A stretch of 64,000 bases of DNA from an uncultured Prevotellaceae bacterium (GCA_900318345.1 ONKD01000005.1:22827-86826); one strand, 5' to 3'. Counted from the first letter of the stretch, positions 1-8,794 are shown. The notes: generated by a model from the sequence alone, not told the origin. Translations and numbers: made by a program.

Positions 1-1
1 C

Positions 2-1678
2 CACAGTATGATATATTTCCAAAATCGTACTGGAGATAAGGACAAAAATCAGATTCAGACTCTAAGCTGCCTTATCGACGGGACATATAAAGATATGCCT
101 TCAACATTGGATGATGAGTTGCCGACAGATTGGGAGAACTGTCACATTCGCATATCAAAAGACTGGGAAGATGTTGAATCCAACATCTTAACTGAACTCA
201 GCGAGGATAGAGATGCTAAGCTAATTCTGGTTTCTGCCTTTGGAAGTTTTAAAGCTGGAGCCAATTTGCAGTATGAGATTCCTGATGGTCTCGACTATGT
301 AAGTGGAGATAATTGGAGCAACGAAGGGGAAAAGCTAAAGAAAGACTGGGATGCCATTTATGTTCAATCGCCCACAGCTTATCTCATGATGAATGAAGAT
401 GGCACTGAGAGCACTTATGAGAAAAGCCTCTACAATGCCATGTTGACTTTAATGATGCTGTATGAACGTGGCTGTCTTTCGAAAACGGATGTCGCTCAAT
501 GGCTTTGTTACGCTCTTTCAAATAGCTTTATGTTTGGGGAGAAACAGAATCCTGGTATTGTTAAGGACAAGTCAGCATGGGCCCAAACCACGGTCGAGCA
601 AGCTATAGGACGATTATGTCGAACAAGAAACAAACCTCATACCACATATATTCTGTTCGATGAATCGATGAGGTCCTTCTTTGATGCTTCAAATATGGAG
701 AAATCACTCACTAAGGAGTTCAGAGCTCTAGCTGAATACATCATGAATCATCAAAATGTCGAAGTTCCAGAAAGTGACCCTGATGAAGTGATAAGGTGTA
801 ATGATGCAAATTACGCTCAAAGACAACTGGATCGACTTCGCAGTTTAGCTCTTCGATTTACACCTCACCAAAATGATGAAGAAGATATTGATGATGACTA
901 TGATGGTGATGATGACTTGCCTTACATTGTGAGGAGCAGTCAAATAATGAACCAAAGCTATAAACAGACTATCATTAAAAAGCCTGTAATTGCAAGCATT
1001 GAAGAGCTAGACGACCTAGATAAGCGTCTGACATTCATTACCAAGTGCTATGGGTCATGGGATAGAGACGATAACGGATGCTATTCTTTCTCTTGTGAAA
1101 CAAAGTACAATAATCGAATTTGCGTTTCTGGTAAGGGGAAGGCATATTCTATCTCGCCGTCATCTGTGAGACTTGATGTTCTCATGAAGAACTCCGTGAT
1201 TAAAGACCATTTCGAGAAAAACGGCTTTGCTACTACATGGGGAAAAGAAGGACTGATTCTTCATCCACAGATTCTAGCAACTGATTATGCCGGAGAAATT
1301 GGTGAAGAAGCATTTAAGGCGATTTTACTGTATTATACCGATTGTACGGAAGATAGCATCAAACATTTGGAAGGTAAAGATTACGAGTTGGCTGATTATG
1401 TCATACTTAATCCTGATGGAAGTTACAAAATCGCGTTTGATGTAAAGAACATGAATCCCAATGTTGACCATAACGACAAACGGGGGGATATGCCAACATC
1501 TATGAAACGCGACATAAAGCGAAAGCGTTTGGGATGTGAGTTGATTACAGTTAATATGCTCCAACTGGGTAACAGTAGTATGGATGAACTTCGAGAGATA
1601 AGCGGTATGATTGATAAGAATGGCAATATCATCCATAGCGCAATCGATCATCTCAAAAAACTTATTAATTCCAAGTGA
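2..1678 (+). CDS. DdmD-like superfamily 2 helicase-nuclease, C-terminal part (cut by window edge)
   Basis: The reading frame is open to the left edge, so the gene starts upstream and the RecA1 half (Walker A, DEAD/DEAH box) is not visible. Counting from the first Met at base 8, residues 73-90 (SAFGSFKAGANLQY) look like helicase motif V and residues 193-209 (EQAIGRLCRTRNK) like motif VI with its arginine fingers. An acidic stretch (EEDIDDDYDGDDD) follows. The last ~140 residues resemble a PD-(D/E)XK nuclease: Glu near 432 (GEEAFKAIL), Asp 463 (ELADYVI) and the DVK of IAFDVKN at 478-480. A helicase with a C-terminal nuclease, directly upstream of a ~660-residue PIWI-like protein, matches the DdmD/DdmE plasmid-defence pair in layout; that assignment is inference. 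The helicase call is firm, the nuclease call good. Composition is AT-rich compared with the housekeeping genes to the right. Confidence 0.6.
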   Translation, partial: HSMIYFQNRTGDKDKNQIQTLSCLIDGTYKDMPSTLDDELPTDWENCHIRISKDWEDVESNILTELSEDRDAKLILVSAFGSFKAGANLQYEIPDGLDYVSGDNWSNEGEKLKKDWDAIYVQSPTAYLMMNEDGTESTYEKSLYNAMLTLMMLYERGCLSKTDVAQWLCYALSNSFMFGEKQNPGIVKDKSAWAQTTVEQAIGRLCRTRNKPHTTYILFDESMRSFFDASNMEKSLTKEFRALAEYIMNHQNVEVPESDPDEVIRCNDANYAQRQLDRLRSLALRFTPHQNDEEDIDDDYDGDDDLPYIVRSSQIMNQSYKQTIIKKPVIASIEELDDLDKRLTFITKCYGSWDRDDNGCYSFSCETKYNNRICVSGKGKAYSISPSSVRLDVLMKNSVIKDHFEKNGFATTWGKEGLILHPQILATDYAGEIGEEAFKAILLYYTDCTEDSIKHLEGKDYELADYVILNPDGSYKIAFDVKNMNPNVDHNDKRGDMPTSMKRDIKRKRLGCELITVNMLQLGNSSMDELREISGMIDKNGNIIHSAIDHLKKLINSK

Positions 1679-3666
1679 ACATGAAAATTGATGAACAATA
1701 CATAAAGAGCTTGCCTCTTACCACTAACAAGATAAATGTCACCTTTGATAAGGACGCTTTCTTTTCAAAGTACTCTATTGTGTCATACTATGGTACAGAT
1801 AAAGAGTCGAGAAACCTAGCCTATGAGCAACTTGCTGATGTTCCTTGCGTTTCTGTTACTGGAGTTAGAGCACGGTGGAGAGGATTGCGCTTCCCTTCCA
1901 CCCATTTCTTCATTCTTGCAGTTAAAGGCGAGGAGACGAACATTCTTAACAGCTTAAGAGATTATGATTACATCCGCTCACAAATTGATACGCTGGAAGA
2001 ATATGACGAAGTGCTCCAGAAAAGGATTATTGCATCACTAGCCATCAACTCACTTGGGAAAAAGAAAAACAACAAGATGATGTACAATGATGGCTCGCTA
2101 CTAATATGTGATGATAAGAACTTCAATATACCGAAATCAAGACAGGAACTTGTATGCTTGAAAATCGAGGTAAACGAGTATATGAATCTTATCGCAAGAA
2201 CCACCTCATTCTCAAATCCCTCATCTTTTAAGGAGCTTGCAAGACATAAGAATTGTGTCTTTAGAGTCAGCAATGACATTGGTGGGTATCTATGGGAAGG
2301 GCGTTCTGTTAAGCCGATTGTTGTAAAGGACTTCAAAGATGGCGATTACAACCTAAAAGAGCTATACATTCTGAAGAAAAGATTTAGTGACAATAAAAAC
2401 AACGTTCCATATTGGCCCTATAATAAAGAGAACTATACTCACGGAAAGCTTTTTGTTCTTTGGCAGGTAGTCAATTCGGTTAATAAAGACTTCAAAGGTT
2501 TAGTAGAAATAGGTTTTTGCGATTTTCAGGTTTTACACTATGATGAATGCAAGACCGGAGATGACATGCTTTCACTTTTGCGACAATACTTTTCTGGAAA
2601 GACCATTTATATAGACGATCCTTTTGGTACAGTAGCATCGAAGGAATTGATACTAAAGTTCAAGTCCGAGGTTAAATATCTCATGGGGGATTGCCTTATC
2701 TTCTCAAAAAAACATTCCAGTAATGACATGGTAATAAAGCTTTGTGAACCCAAAGAGCTGGCAGCTGACTGGACCCATTACACACAATCGCTTTATAGAT
2801 TAGCGCATAGCTGTAATGCACTTCAGCACATTACAGTTCAAGAGAACAAGAAAAATGAGATCACTAAAGCGAGTGCAAGACGCATCCTCATTGAGTTGCT
2901 TGTTAAGGATTCGCTTATCAACAGAATAATGCCTAAACAGTTGACAGAGTTAATGTCAGGTTGGACATTTTATCGGTATAAAATCAATAAAGACTTCGTT
3001 CATGGTGCATCTTTAGCTGTTGACCCAGATGGTTCCATGAACATTGAAGAGTATGGTTTGTCCCAGAATAGTCTTGGAGAAAATTTTGAGCAATTTGTTC
3101 AGGAACACTTAAAATTCAATGACTACGATAAGATTCGTGGAGGCCGGGATTACATGGCATTAGAAAAAAACGGCAATGTGTATCTGATCATTGATACTGA
3201 CGAAATACCAATCCTCGATGTTGTTCTCATTGACGAAGGATATGACCAAGTGATTAATAAGGGGGAGACCGTTGCGATGTTCAAGCGTAAGAAGAATGTA
3301 CATGAATATCTTCGTGGTTATATTGGATTCCATCTTTGGAAATCGGATGGCCTTGATGGAGAGAAAGACGCTGCGTATTCATATATCGCTGGCACCAATA
3401 GCGAGAACATGCAGATTATGCAGAACACAAAGATGGATAAAATGCCTAGAGCAAGGCGTATCTTTGTATTGAATGAAGATAACCCCGAAGCAGTTAGCTC
3501 AGATATCAATGAAATCACGACGATGCTAAAGTTTGGATTTGGCCGTTGGAATGAGCTAATGACCTATCCGTTCCCATTCAAATTCCTGCAAGAGTATCTG
3601 GATGATGCATGTGAAACGGTCTTCTCTAAACACTGGAAAGACATAACCTACAGAGGAGATCTATGA
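1675..3666 (+). CDS. DdmE-like (prokaryotic Argonaute-related) protein, probably without slicing activity
   Basis: The start is the GTG at 1675, which overlaps the stop of the helicase-nuclease gene, or the ATG at 1681; either way the two genes are translationally linked. The protein has ~660 residues, no signal peptide and no membrane segment. Its last ~130 residues read like the end of a PIWI domain: a strand pair (DVVLIDEGYDQVI), then a GTN segment, PRARRIFVL, a helix ending in MLKFGFGRWNEL, and YPFPFKFLQEYLDDACE, in the place where Argonautes have the Pro-x-Pro...Tyr-Ala-(Asp) end helix. I cannot find the four acidic catalytic positions of active Argonautes. In DdmDE, DdmE is an inactive guide-loaded Argonaute that recruits DdmD to plasmids; that role here is inferred from neighbourhood and size. 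Alternative: the partner of an unrelated two-gene defence system. Confidence 0.5.
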   Translation: MNMKIDEQYIKSLPLTTNKINVTFDKDAFFSKYSIVSYYGTDKESRNLAYEQLADVPCVSVTGVRARWRGLRFPSTHFFILAVKGEETNILNSLRDYDYIRSQIDTLEEYDEVLQKRIIASLAINSLGKKKNNKMMYNDGSLLICDDKNFNIPKSRQELVCLKIEVNEYMNLIARTTSFSNPSSFKELARHKNCVFRVSNDIGGYLWEGRSVKPIVVKDFKDGDYNLKELYILKKRFSDNKNNVPYWPYNKENYTHGKLFVLWQVVNSVNKDFKGLVEIGFCDFQVLHYDECKTGDDMLSLLRQYFSGKTIYIDDPFGTVASKELILKFKSEVKYLMGDCLIFSKKHSSNDMVIKLCEPKELAADWTHYTQSLYRLAHSCNALQHITVQENKKNEITKASARRILIELLVKDSLINRIMPKQLTELMSGWTFYRYKINKDFVHGASLAVDPDGSMNIEEYGLSQNSLGENFEQFVQEHLKFNDYDKIRGGRDYMALEKNGNVYLIIDTDEIPILDVVLIDEGYDQVINKGETVAMFKRKKNVHEYLRGYIGFHLWKSDGLDGEKDAAYSYIAGTNSENMQIMQNTKMDKMPRARRIFVLNEDNPEAVSSDINEITTMLKFGFGRWNELMTYPFPFKFLQEYLDDACETVFSKHWKDITYRGDL

Positions 3667-3726
3667 GACATCACAAGTTTTTCCGCTCCATACCCGTTCA
3701 CACTGTAACACCATAGTCCGTTTTTT

Positions 3727-4159
3727 ATGACCGACCCTCCCACCAAAGAACAGCTCATTTCCTTGGTCGAATCTATGTGTGAGGTCCAGGATAGAATGCT
3801 CGGCGCAAGAGGAATGCCTGAACATATCCAAAGACCTCACGTGGATAATATGGAGGCATTAAAAGCGCCGGTGTTTTTTCTGTGGGAGCTGCTTGGATAT
3901 GGAACCGCGAGAGAATTGTCTGAAAAAGGCATTAAGAGGGTCTGGATGGCGAGTTTTATATCTTCACCGGGGGAACTTGGGAGGGTGTCTATCGTTGCTT
4001 AGAGAGCACAAAATACCGATAACCGAGTATGATGGAGGGACCAGGCTGAGACAAACCCTAATCGATTTTTACTCGGATATGGTTGAACTGTATGTGTGTA
4101 ACGCTATATTTTGCAAGCAAAGTATATATCAGCGATTGTATTGTATTGTTCAAGATTGA
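3727..4159 (+). pseudogene. Decayed small gene spread over three frames
   Basis: Three protein-like stretches follow each other in different frames. Frame 1 from the ATG at 3727 reads naturally to about 3940 (ELLGYGTARELSEKGIK). A second frame gives LDGEFYIFTGGTWEGVYRCL from 3942 and stops at 4022. A third frame gives ITEYDGGTRLRQTLIDFYSD and ends at 4159. Joined, they would make one ~140-residue protein, so a gene with two frameshifts is more likely than two overlapping genes. I do not recognise the family. The 3' end runs 56 bases into the end of the convergent recombinase gene. Sequencing error could also produce this pattern. Confidence 0.4.
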
Positions 4160-6941
4160 TTCTCCTTGCCCTCGAACCATCATCGCCGAGACCAACAGAC
4201 ATCATATAACCAGGGCTGCCACCAAAGACATTACAAACAGGTGTCCATAGTTCTCTTGATCCAGTCCATTGTGAAACGAACTCAGGAGAGATGCCTTCAC
4301 GATTTGATTCATCTATAACATTTAATCTTGAGGCTTTTTCATTTGTATTCGTCAATAGTCGTATCAGGAACTTCAAGCTCGCCATGGTATGACCATTCCA
4401 TTTTAAAATGAATGACAAAGGTGTGGTTGAAGTTATGCCTAGAAAATGCTTCAAGCATGTAGCCACATTAACATTATCTGTTGACTCTAGTACCGTTATG
4501 AACTGTTGATTCTTGTTTATTTCATGTTTCTCTGTAAGTAATATAATAAGTTTATCGATATCAAGATTATCACTATTAAATAATATATAGTTTGTTCCTA
4601 CTTTCTGTTTCTTAATTATTTTGTCTTCAATTCTCACATTCTCTCTAGAGGGCAAATCCAATGATTGCTCAGCAGGGTCAGATACTGCTTTTTGCTTGGC
4701 AAGGTAATCATCGTAAGCATCTTTTAGTTCTGGATACTTATTGAAATCAACCAGACTTCGTACCTTATTGAATATTTTCTTCTCTGAAGGATAAGCATAC
4801 TTGCAGCAATCATCGAACATTTTTAACACAGTATCCAATATCCACAATTGTTGTTTTCTTATATCGGCTTCTTGAACATTCGTTAACATGAAGTCGGGAA
4901 TGGATTCATCTTTACCGCTATCAACATATGGGTTTAGAAGGTACATTCTTTCAATTGCCTGATTTCTCAGTTCGAAATAATTATCTGGCTCAGATTTAGC
5001 TATCTTGTATAAGTCGTCATTCAGTTTTAATTTCATTCTCTCAAAATGATTATCATAAGCATTTATAAGTAATATGCGAACATCATTTTCATGTGTTTTG
5101 ATGGTTGTAAAAAAAGTATTGAAATCTCCTTTTGTAATAGAATTATATAGCACAGTCTTAACATCATGGCTGCAATTTGTGTTCTGAATTAACGCATCCA
5201 GCTTCATTGCTGGTGTCTTCTGCAATTCTTTAAAAACCAAGTCCCAGTCAATCCTTGATTTGAATTTTGAATTGTCGTCTTCTAACATTGTATCATCAGC
5301 AATGGGGCGGTTCTCTTGGATGAACTGCATCATTTTTAAAAAAACCACACGAAACTTCTCAATAGGCCACAAAACTTTTAAATGATACATTATTTGACTT
5401 AAATATATCGCATCTGGATTCTCTGCACAAATTGTGTGTAATATATTCTCAAGACTTTCTATTGCGTCTTCAGGGACATGATTAGATTTTAAATAATCTA
5501 TCAGTATTCTTATATTATTTAACCTTTCAGTATCTAAAATGATTTTCGGAATATCTGGTTTTGCATTCTCTTTGATCTTTGCTTCAAAATTCTGCCAAAA
5601 TAAAATAACATCTTCCTTAGATTTGAACCGTTGTTTATTCTCATCTACACTATCAATGATTGACTTTAGTTTGTCTTCAAAATAAGAATCTATTTCATCC
5701 ACGTCATGCCCCTGAAAAACTTCGTTCATTTCATTAATAGCTTCATTAACTCTATTATTTAAGTTACGTATATAGTTTTCATAAACAATAACTTCATCTG
5801 ATTCAAAGATGGAAGATGACCCTGAATCTGTAGAGATAGGCTGGATAGCCGTTGCTTCTTTATGTACAGAAGTTTCTGGCTCGTTTGGAATCTTCAATGA
5901 TGAATCACAGGAAGAACCTGCATTGTCATCATCCATGTCACTGAACAAATCTGATTCGATTAGGTTGATTTCGTCTTCATCTGTGAGCTGAGCATAGATT
6001 CTTTTAATCATTTCATCACTGGCATGGCCTGTCATCCTTCTTAACCGTTCGGTACTCACGCCCTTTTTGAGCATGTTTGTTATGAACGTACAACGAGCTG
6101 CATGGTTAGTTATTTCTTCATACAATGGGCCTTTCACTTCTGTTAGTACGGAATCAATTCTAACAATCTCCCTATTTAGTCCCGCCTTTTTCGCTATCCT
6201 TCTAATCGCTTCATTGTATGTGCCATTGCCTTTACTGTTAACCCTGTCTTCAAAAACACTGGGCTTTATAAGCTTATGAGAATTAACCCTTTCCATCCAC
6301 ATTCTCATTTTAGGTCTCAAAGGAATATGAGCTTTAATATTCTCTTTAATGGTTGAAATGATAATGTACTCAAATTTCTTTCCTTGCTTAACCTTGTATT
6401 TGCCCGTAAGTATTTTTGCCAAGTCCGATACCCTTTGCCCACACTCGATTTGAAGTAAGAATATGTCGCGATACTCTTCATCAACAGGTTTAAGCCCCGA
6501 ACAATTCTCTATTGCAATCACTTCATTGTCGAGCAGAGGGAAATGCCCCTTTTGGTCCTCTCTACGAGTATCCTCAACTTTAACCCAAACCACACGATTG
6601 GGTACAACTTCTTCGGGGCATAGTACATTATTTATCAGACGGGCAATCATGGAGCCGCAACGGTTCAACTGACCAACACCAAAATTCTTCTTTTTGCCAT
6701 CCGCTTTAGTGAAGTTCATCTTATCAATCAGATACTCCTTGTACCGATTCAGTCCTTTCTGGCTAAGGATTTTCATCGTCTTATCTCTTGCAGGTAAAGT
6801 ATCAACAAAACGATAAAACTCACTCAAGAGAGATTCATTCTGCCGTTTGGTACTATCTTTTATTGAGGGCTTCATCTTATGATAATGCTCCAATGCGTCA
6901 GCAATAACCTGCTTGATGTCTATTTTCTTTTTCTTGGCCAT
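4104..6941 (-). CDS. Tyrosine recombinase fused to a ~610-residue C-terminal region of unknown function
   Basis: The protein has 945 residues. Residues 1-330 are a phage-integrase core: a SAM-like core-binding part (DSTKRQNESLLSEFYRF) and a catalytic part with Arg170 (ECGQRVSDL), Lys199, His280-x-x-Arg283 (NHAARCTF), His306 (MTGHASD) and nucleophile Tyr316 (RIYAQL). All catalytic residues are present. It is strongly similar to the recombinase next door at 7088-8467 but lacks that protein's N-terminal arm-binding region; a frame-shifted remnant of it lies upstream (6920-7087). After a Ser/Asp-rich linker, residues ~335-945 form a mostly helical, charged region I do not recognise. Near the end, LKWNGHTMASLKFLIRLL is a W-x-G...L-x-x-L-I pattern of a kind I associate, weakly, with Bacteroidota mobile-element proteins such as RteC. 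It probably moves the island, or acts as an accessory recombinase. Confidence 0.75.
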   Translation of the reverse strand: MAKKKKIDIKQVIADALEHYHKMKPSIKDSTKRQNESLLSEFYRFVDTLPARDKTMKILSQKGLNRYKEYLIDKMNFTKADGKKKNFGVGQLNRCGSMIARLINNVLCPEEVVPNRVVWVKVEDTRREDQKGHFPLLDNEVIAIENCSGLKPVDEEYRDIFLLQIECGQRVSDLAKILTGKYKVKQGKKFEYIIISTIKENIKAHIPLRPKMRMWMERVNSHKLIKPSVFEDRVNSKGNGTYNEAIRRIAKKAGLNREIVRIDSVLTEVKGPLYEEITNHAARCTFITNMLKKGVSTERLRRMTGHASDEMIKRIYAQLTDEDEINLIESDLFSDMDDDNAGSSCDSSLKIPNEPETSVHKEATAIQPISTDSGSSSIFESDEVIVYENYIRNLNNRVNEAINEMNEVFQGHDVDEIDSYFEDKLKSIIDSVDENKQRFKSKEDVILFWQNFEAKIKENAKPDIPKIILDTERLNNIRILIDYLKSNHVPEDAIESLENILHTICAENPDAIYLSQIMYHLKVLWPIEKFRVVFLKMMQFIQENRPIADDTMLEDDNSKFKSRIDWDLVFKELQKTPAMKLDALIQNTNCSHDVKTVLYNSITKGDFNTFFTTIKTHENDVRILLINAYDNHFERMKLKLNDDLYKIAKSEPDNYFELRNQAIERMYLLNPYVDSGKDESIPDFMLTNVQEADIRKQQLWILDTVLKMFDDCCKYAYPSEKKIFNKVRSLVDFNKYPELKDAYDDYLAKQKAVSDPAEQSLDLPSRENVRIEDKIIKKQKVGTNYILFNSDNLDIDKLIILLTEKHEINKNQQFITVLESTDNVNVATCLKHFLGITSTTPLSFILKWNGHTMASLKFLIRLLTNTNEKASRLNVIDESNREGISPEFVSQWTGSRELWTPVCNVFGGSPGYMMSVGLGDDGSRARRINLEQYNTIADIYFACKI

Positions 6942-7087
6942 ATCTTGATAGGTTTATCGTTTGAAGGTTCAACAACGTTGTTGATTATATTACCGCAAAT
7001 ATAATCAATAAAACCTAAATAGTTACGTCTTAGTTTAATTAATTGTTCATTGGCAATGCTGGCACTTGTTCGCAAGAATGAAATCAT
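6920..7087 (-). pseudogene. Frame-shifted N-terminal remnant of the fused recombinase
   Basis: The ATG at 7087-7085 directly follows the stop of the upstream recombinase (TAA then ATG). It opens a 55-codon frame that ends in TAG at 6922-6920. Its product contains IANEQLIKLRRNYLGFIDYI, which aligns with IANERLARFRRYFAEFIEYL of the intact recombinase just before the core domain. It ends inside the A-rich start of the 945-residue ORF, which lies one base back (-1 frame). So the second recombinase once extended further upstream and was cut and shifted. A programmed -1 slip on the A-rich run cannot be excluded, but no classic slippery heptamer is present. Confidence 0.6.
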
Positions 7088-8467
7088 TTATACTTCATCG
7101 TCTTCTACATCACTATACAAGTCGGATTCGATTCGGTTGATTTCATCATCGACTGTGAGTTGAGCATAGACCCGTTTAATCATTTCATCATTGGCGTGCC
7201 CTGTCATCCGGCACAATCCTTCAGGACTAACGCCCTTCCTGATCATATTAGTAATGAACGTGCATCTAGCATCGTGGCTAGACACCGTCTTATATAACGG
7301 TTTTCTTACTTCTTTTTGAGTCGAATCAATCTTGACTATCTCCCTGTCTAATCCTGCTTTCCTGGCAATTCTACGTATCGCTTCATTATATGTATTGTTG
7401 CCTTTACCTCTTGTCTTTTCTTCAAACTCTACTGGGTCAACAAGCTTTTGACTCTTGATTCTTTCCATCAACATTGTCATCCTGGGCGTTAAGGGAATAA
7501 TCGCTTTGATATTCTCCTTCATTGTCGAAACGACGATATACTTGTATTTTTTACCTTGCTTGACCTTGTAGTTTCCGGTGAGCAGTTTGGCCAAGTCGGA
7601 TACACGCTGACCACACTCAAGATGGAGCAAAAACACATCGCGGTATTCTTCTTCAACAGGGGTTAGGCCAGGGCAATTCTCAATCGCAGTGACTTCATCG
7701 TCCAAAAGAGGAATATGTCCCATCTGGTCTTCTCTGCGGGGATCCTCCACTTTGATCCAAACAACGGGGCTTGAGACCTCTTCTTTAGGGACAAGCACTT
7801 TGTTAATTAGTAATGCGATGATGGCTCCACAACGGTTCAACTGACCGACACCAAAGTTTCTCTTAGTGTCACCAGCTTTGCTTTTGTTCATTTTATTAAT
7901 CAGGTGTTCCTTGTACATGTTCAAGCCGCTCTGACTGAAGATCTGCATTGTCTTGTCTTTTTCAGGTAGGGTGTCAACAAAGCGAGCAAATTCACTAAGG
8001 AGTGATTCACTCTGCCGTTTTGTGCTGTCCTTAATTGATGGCTTGACGTAATTATGGTAATGATACAGTGCGTCCATAATAGTCGCGTACGGATCGAAGT
8101 TCGTTTTAGCCACATCCTGATAAATGAATTGTTTGAGAGTTGCCACAATATCCGTGACATCATTTTCACATAGATACTCAATAAATTCAGCAAAATAGCG
8201 CCTGAACCGGGCTAATCTTTCATTGGCAATCATGTTATTCTGATTGTCCTGCTTGCTCAAGGTGTTTGAAACAACGGCAAGTTCCTTCTTGGAATTCCAC
8301 TGTTTTGGATACACTCTCACCCCGGTTGAGTACCGATACTGCTTGCCTTCAATAAAAGCAACGAAGTAGATTTTTCGTGGTCCAGAGGCTGTAGATCTAC
8401 GCAGGTAAAATCTTGACTTGATTTCACCATAGTACTTCTGACGCTTGTCATTGATAATCATGCTCAT
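7088..8467 (-). CDS. Tyrosine recombinase (integrase) with arm-binding domain
   Basis: I chose the ATG at 8467 (MSMIINDKRQKYYG), which gives 460 residues; a further in-frame Met at 8533 would add an unlikely hydrophobic 22-residue extension. The N-terminal ~90 residues resemble the arm-binding region of Bacteroidota integrases (FYLRRS...VYPKQWNSKKE). A SAM-like core-binding part follows, then the catalytic domain with Arg288, Lys317, His398-x-x-Arg401, His424 and Tyr434, a complete R-K-H-R-H-Y set. This is the gene closest to the host-like DNA, the usual place for the integrase of an integrative element. Its target is not visible: no tRNA lies nearby. The next gene downstream is a truncated paralogue, so the region looks like a tandem duplication. 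Confidence 0.9.
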   Translation of the reverse strand: MSMIINDKRQKYYGEIKSRFYLRRSTASGPRKIYFVAFIEGKQYRYSTGVRVYPKQWNSKKELAVVSNTLSKQDNQNNMIANERLARFRRYFAEFIEYLCENDVTDIVATLKQFIYQDVAKTNFDPYATIMDALYHYHNYVKPSIKDSTKRQSESLLSEFARFVDTLPEKDKTMQIFSQSGLNMYKEHLINKMNKSKAGDTKRNFGVGQLNRCGAIIALLINKVLVPKEEVSSPVVWIKVEDPRREDQMGHIPLLDDEVTAIENCPGLTPVEEEYRDVFLLHLECGQRVSDLAKLLTGNYKVKQGKKYKYIVVSTMKENIKAIIPLTPRMTMLMERIKSQKLVDPVEFEEKTRGKGNNTYNEAIRRIARKAGLDREIVKIDSTQKEVRKPLYKTVSSHDARCTFITNMIRKGVSPEGLCRMTGHANDEMIKRVYAQLTVDDEINRIESDLYSDVEDDEV

Positions 8468-8480
8468 AATTCTCAAAAGT

Positions 8481-8504
8481 GTGTTAGTAAACTGTGTTAG
8501 TAAA
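8481..8504. repeat. Two 11-bp direct repeats upstream of the integrase
   Basis: GTGTTAGTAAA occurs at 8481-8491 and again at 8494-8504, a 13-bp period, just before the integrase start. An inverted repeat GCCCA/TGGGC follows at 8517-8531. Spaced direct repeats here could be recombinase arm-type or regulator sites; this is inferred from position only. Confidence 0.45.
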
Positions 8505-8651
8505 GTGTACAAAAACGCCCAAAAAATGGGCAAAAATTGACTGTTTTCGGTAGTATTTGAACACTTCTTATCACGTCACTCTTGAGCCGATTTGGTTTAA
8601 AACTTCATCGCAACCGCTTGTGATATAGATAATTAGATCAACCAAAAAGTT

Positions 8652-8667
8652 TGGCACGGTAATTGCT
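8652..8667 (+). promoter_or_regulatory. Sigma-54 (RpoN) type -24/-12 promoter
   Basis: TGGCACGGTAATTGCT matches the -24/-12 consensus TGGCAC-N5-TTGCW at every defined base, with the GG and GC dinucleotides 10 bases apart. Start of transcription is expected near 8679. There is no clear gene behind it: a 17-codon frame at 8727-8780, then the acetyltransferase gene at 9001. It may be a host promoter separated from its gene by the island, or drive a short RNA. Confidence 0.5.
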
Positions 8668-8794
8668 GATATAGGTTCGAACTCATAATTTTTGGAGGTT
8701 TTTTAGGGTTAAACAAGATTGTCAGCATGGCTCGGGAGGGTAGTGCTGATTTATTTTTATGTCCTATAGGGCTATCATAAATCGATCCTATCTG

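Noticed and set aside
3893-4159. Independent 88-codon gene overlapping the 91-codon frame at 3727
   Set aside because: Only its second half reads like protein; the best explanation is one gene broken by frameshifts.
6920-6945. Programmed -1 frameshift joining the 55-codon frame to the fused recombinase
   Set aside because: The A-rich run lacks a classic X-XXY-YYZ slippery heptamer in the right phase and no downstream stem was found; decay is simpler, though not proven.
8468-8533. Hydrophobic 22-residue N-terminal extension of the integrase
   Set aside because: Integrases are soluble and normally begin at the arm-binding domain; the extension covers direct and inverted repeats that look regulatory.
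8683-8695. GGTTCGAACTC resembling a tRNA T-loop near the integrase, which could mark a tRNA attachment site
   Set aside because: The flanking bases do not form the 5-bp T stem and no acceptor stem or anticodon arm can be built.
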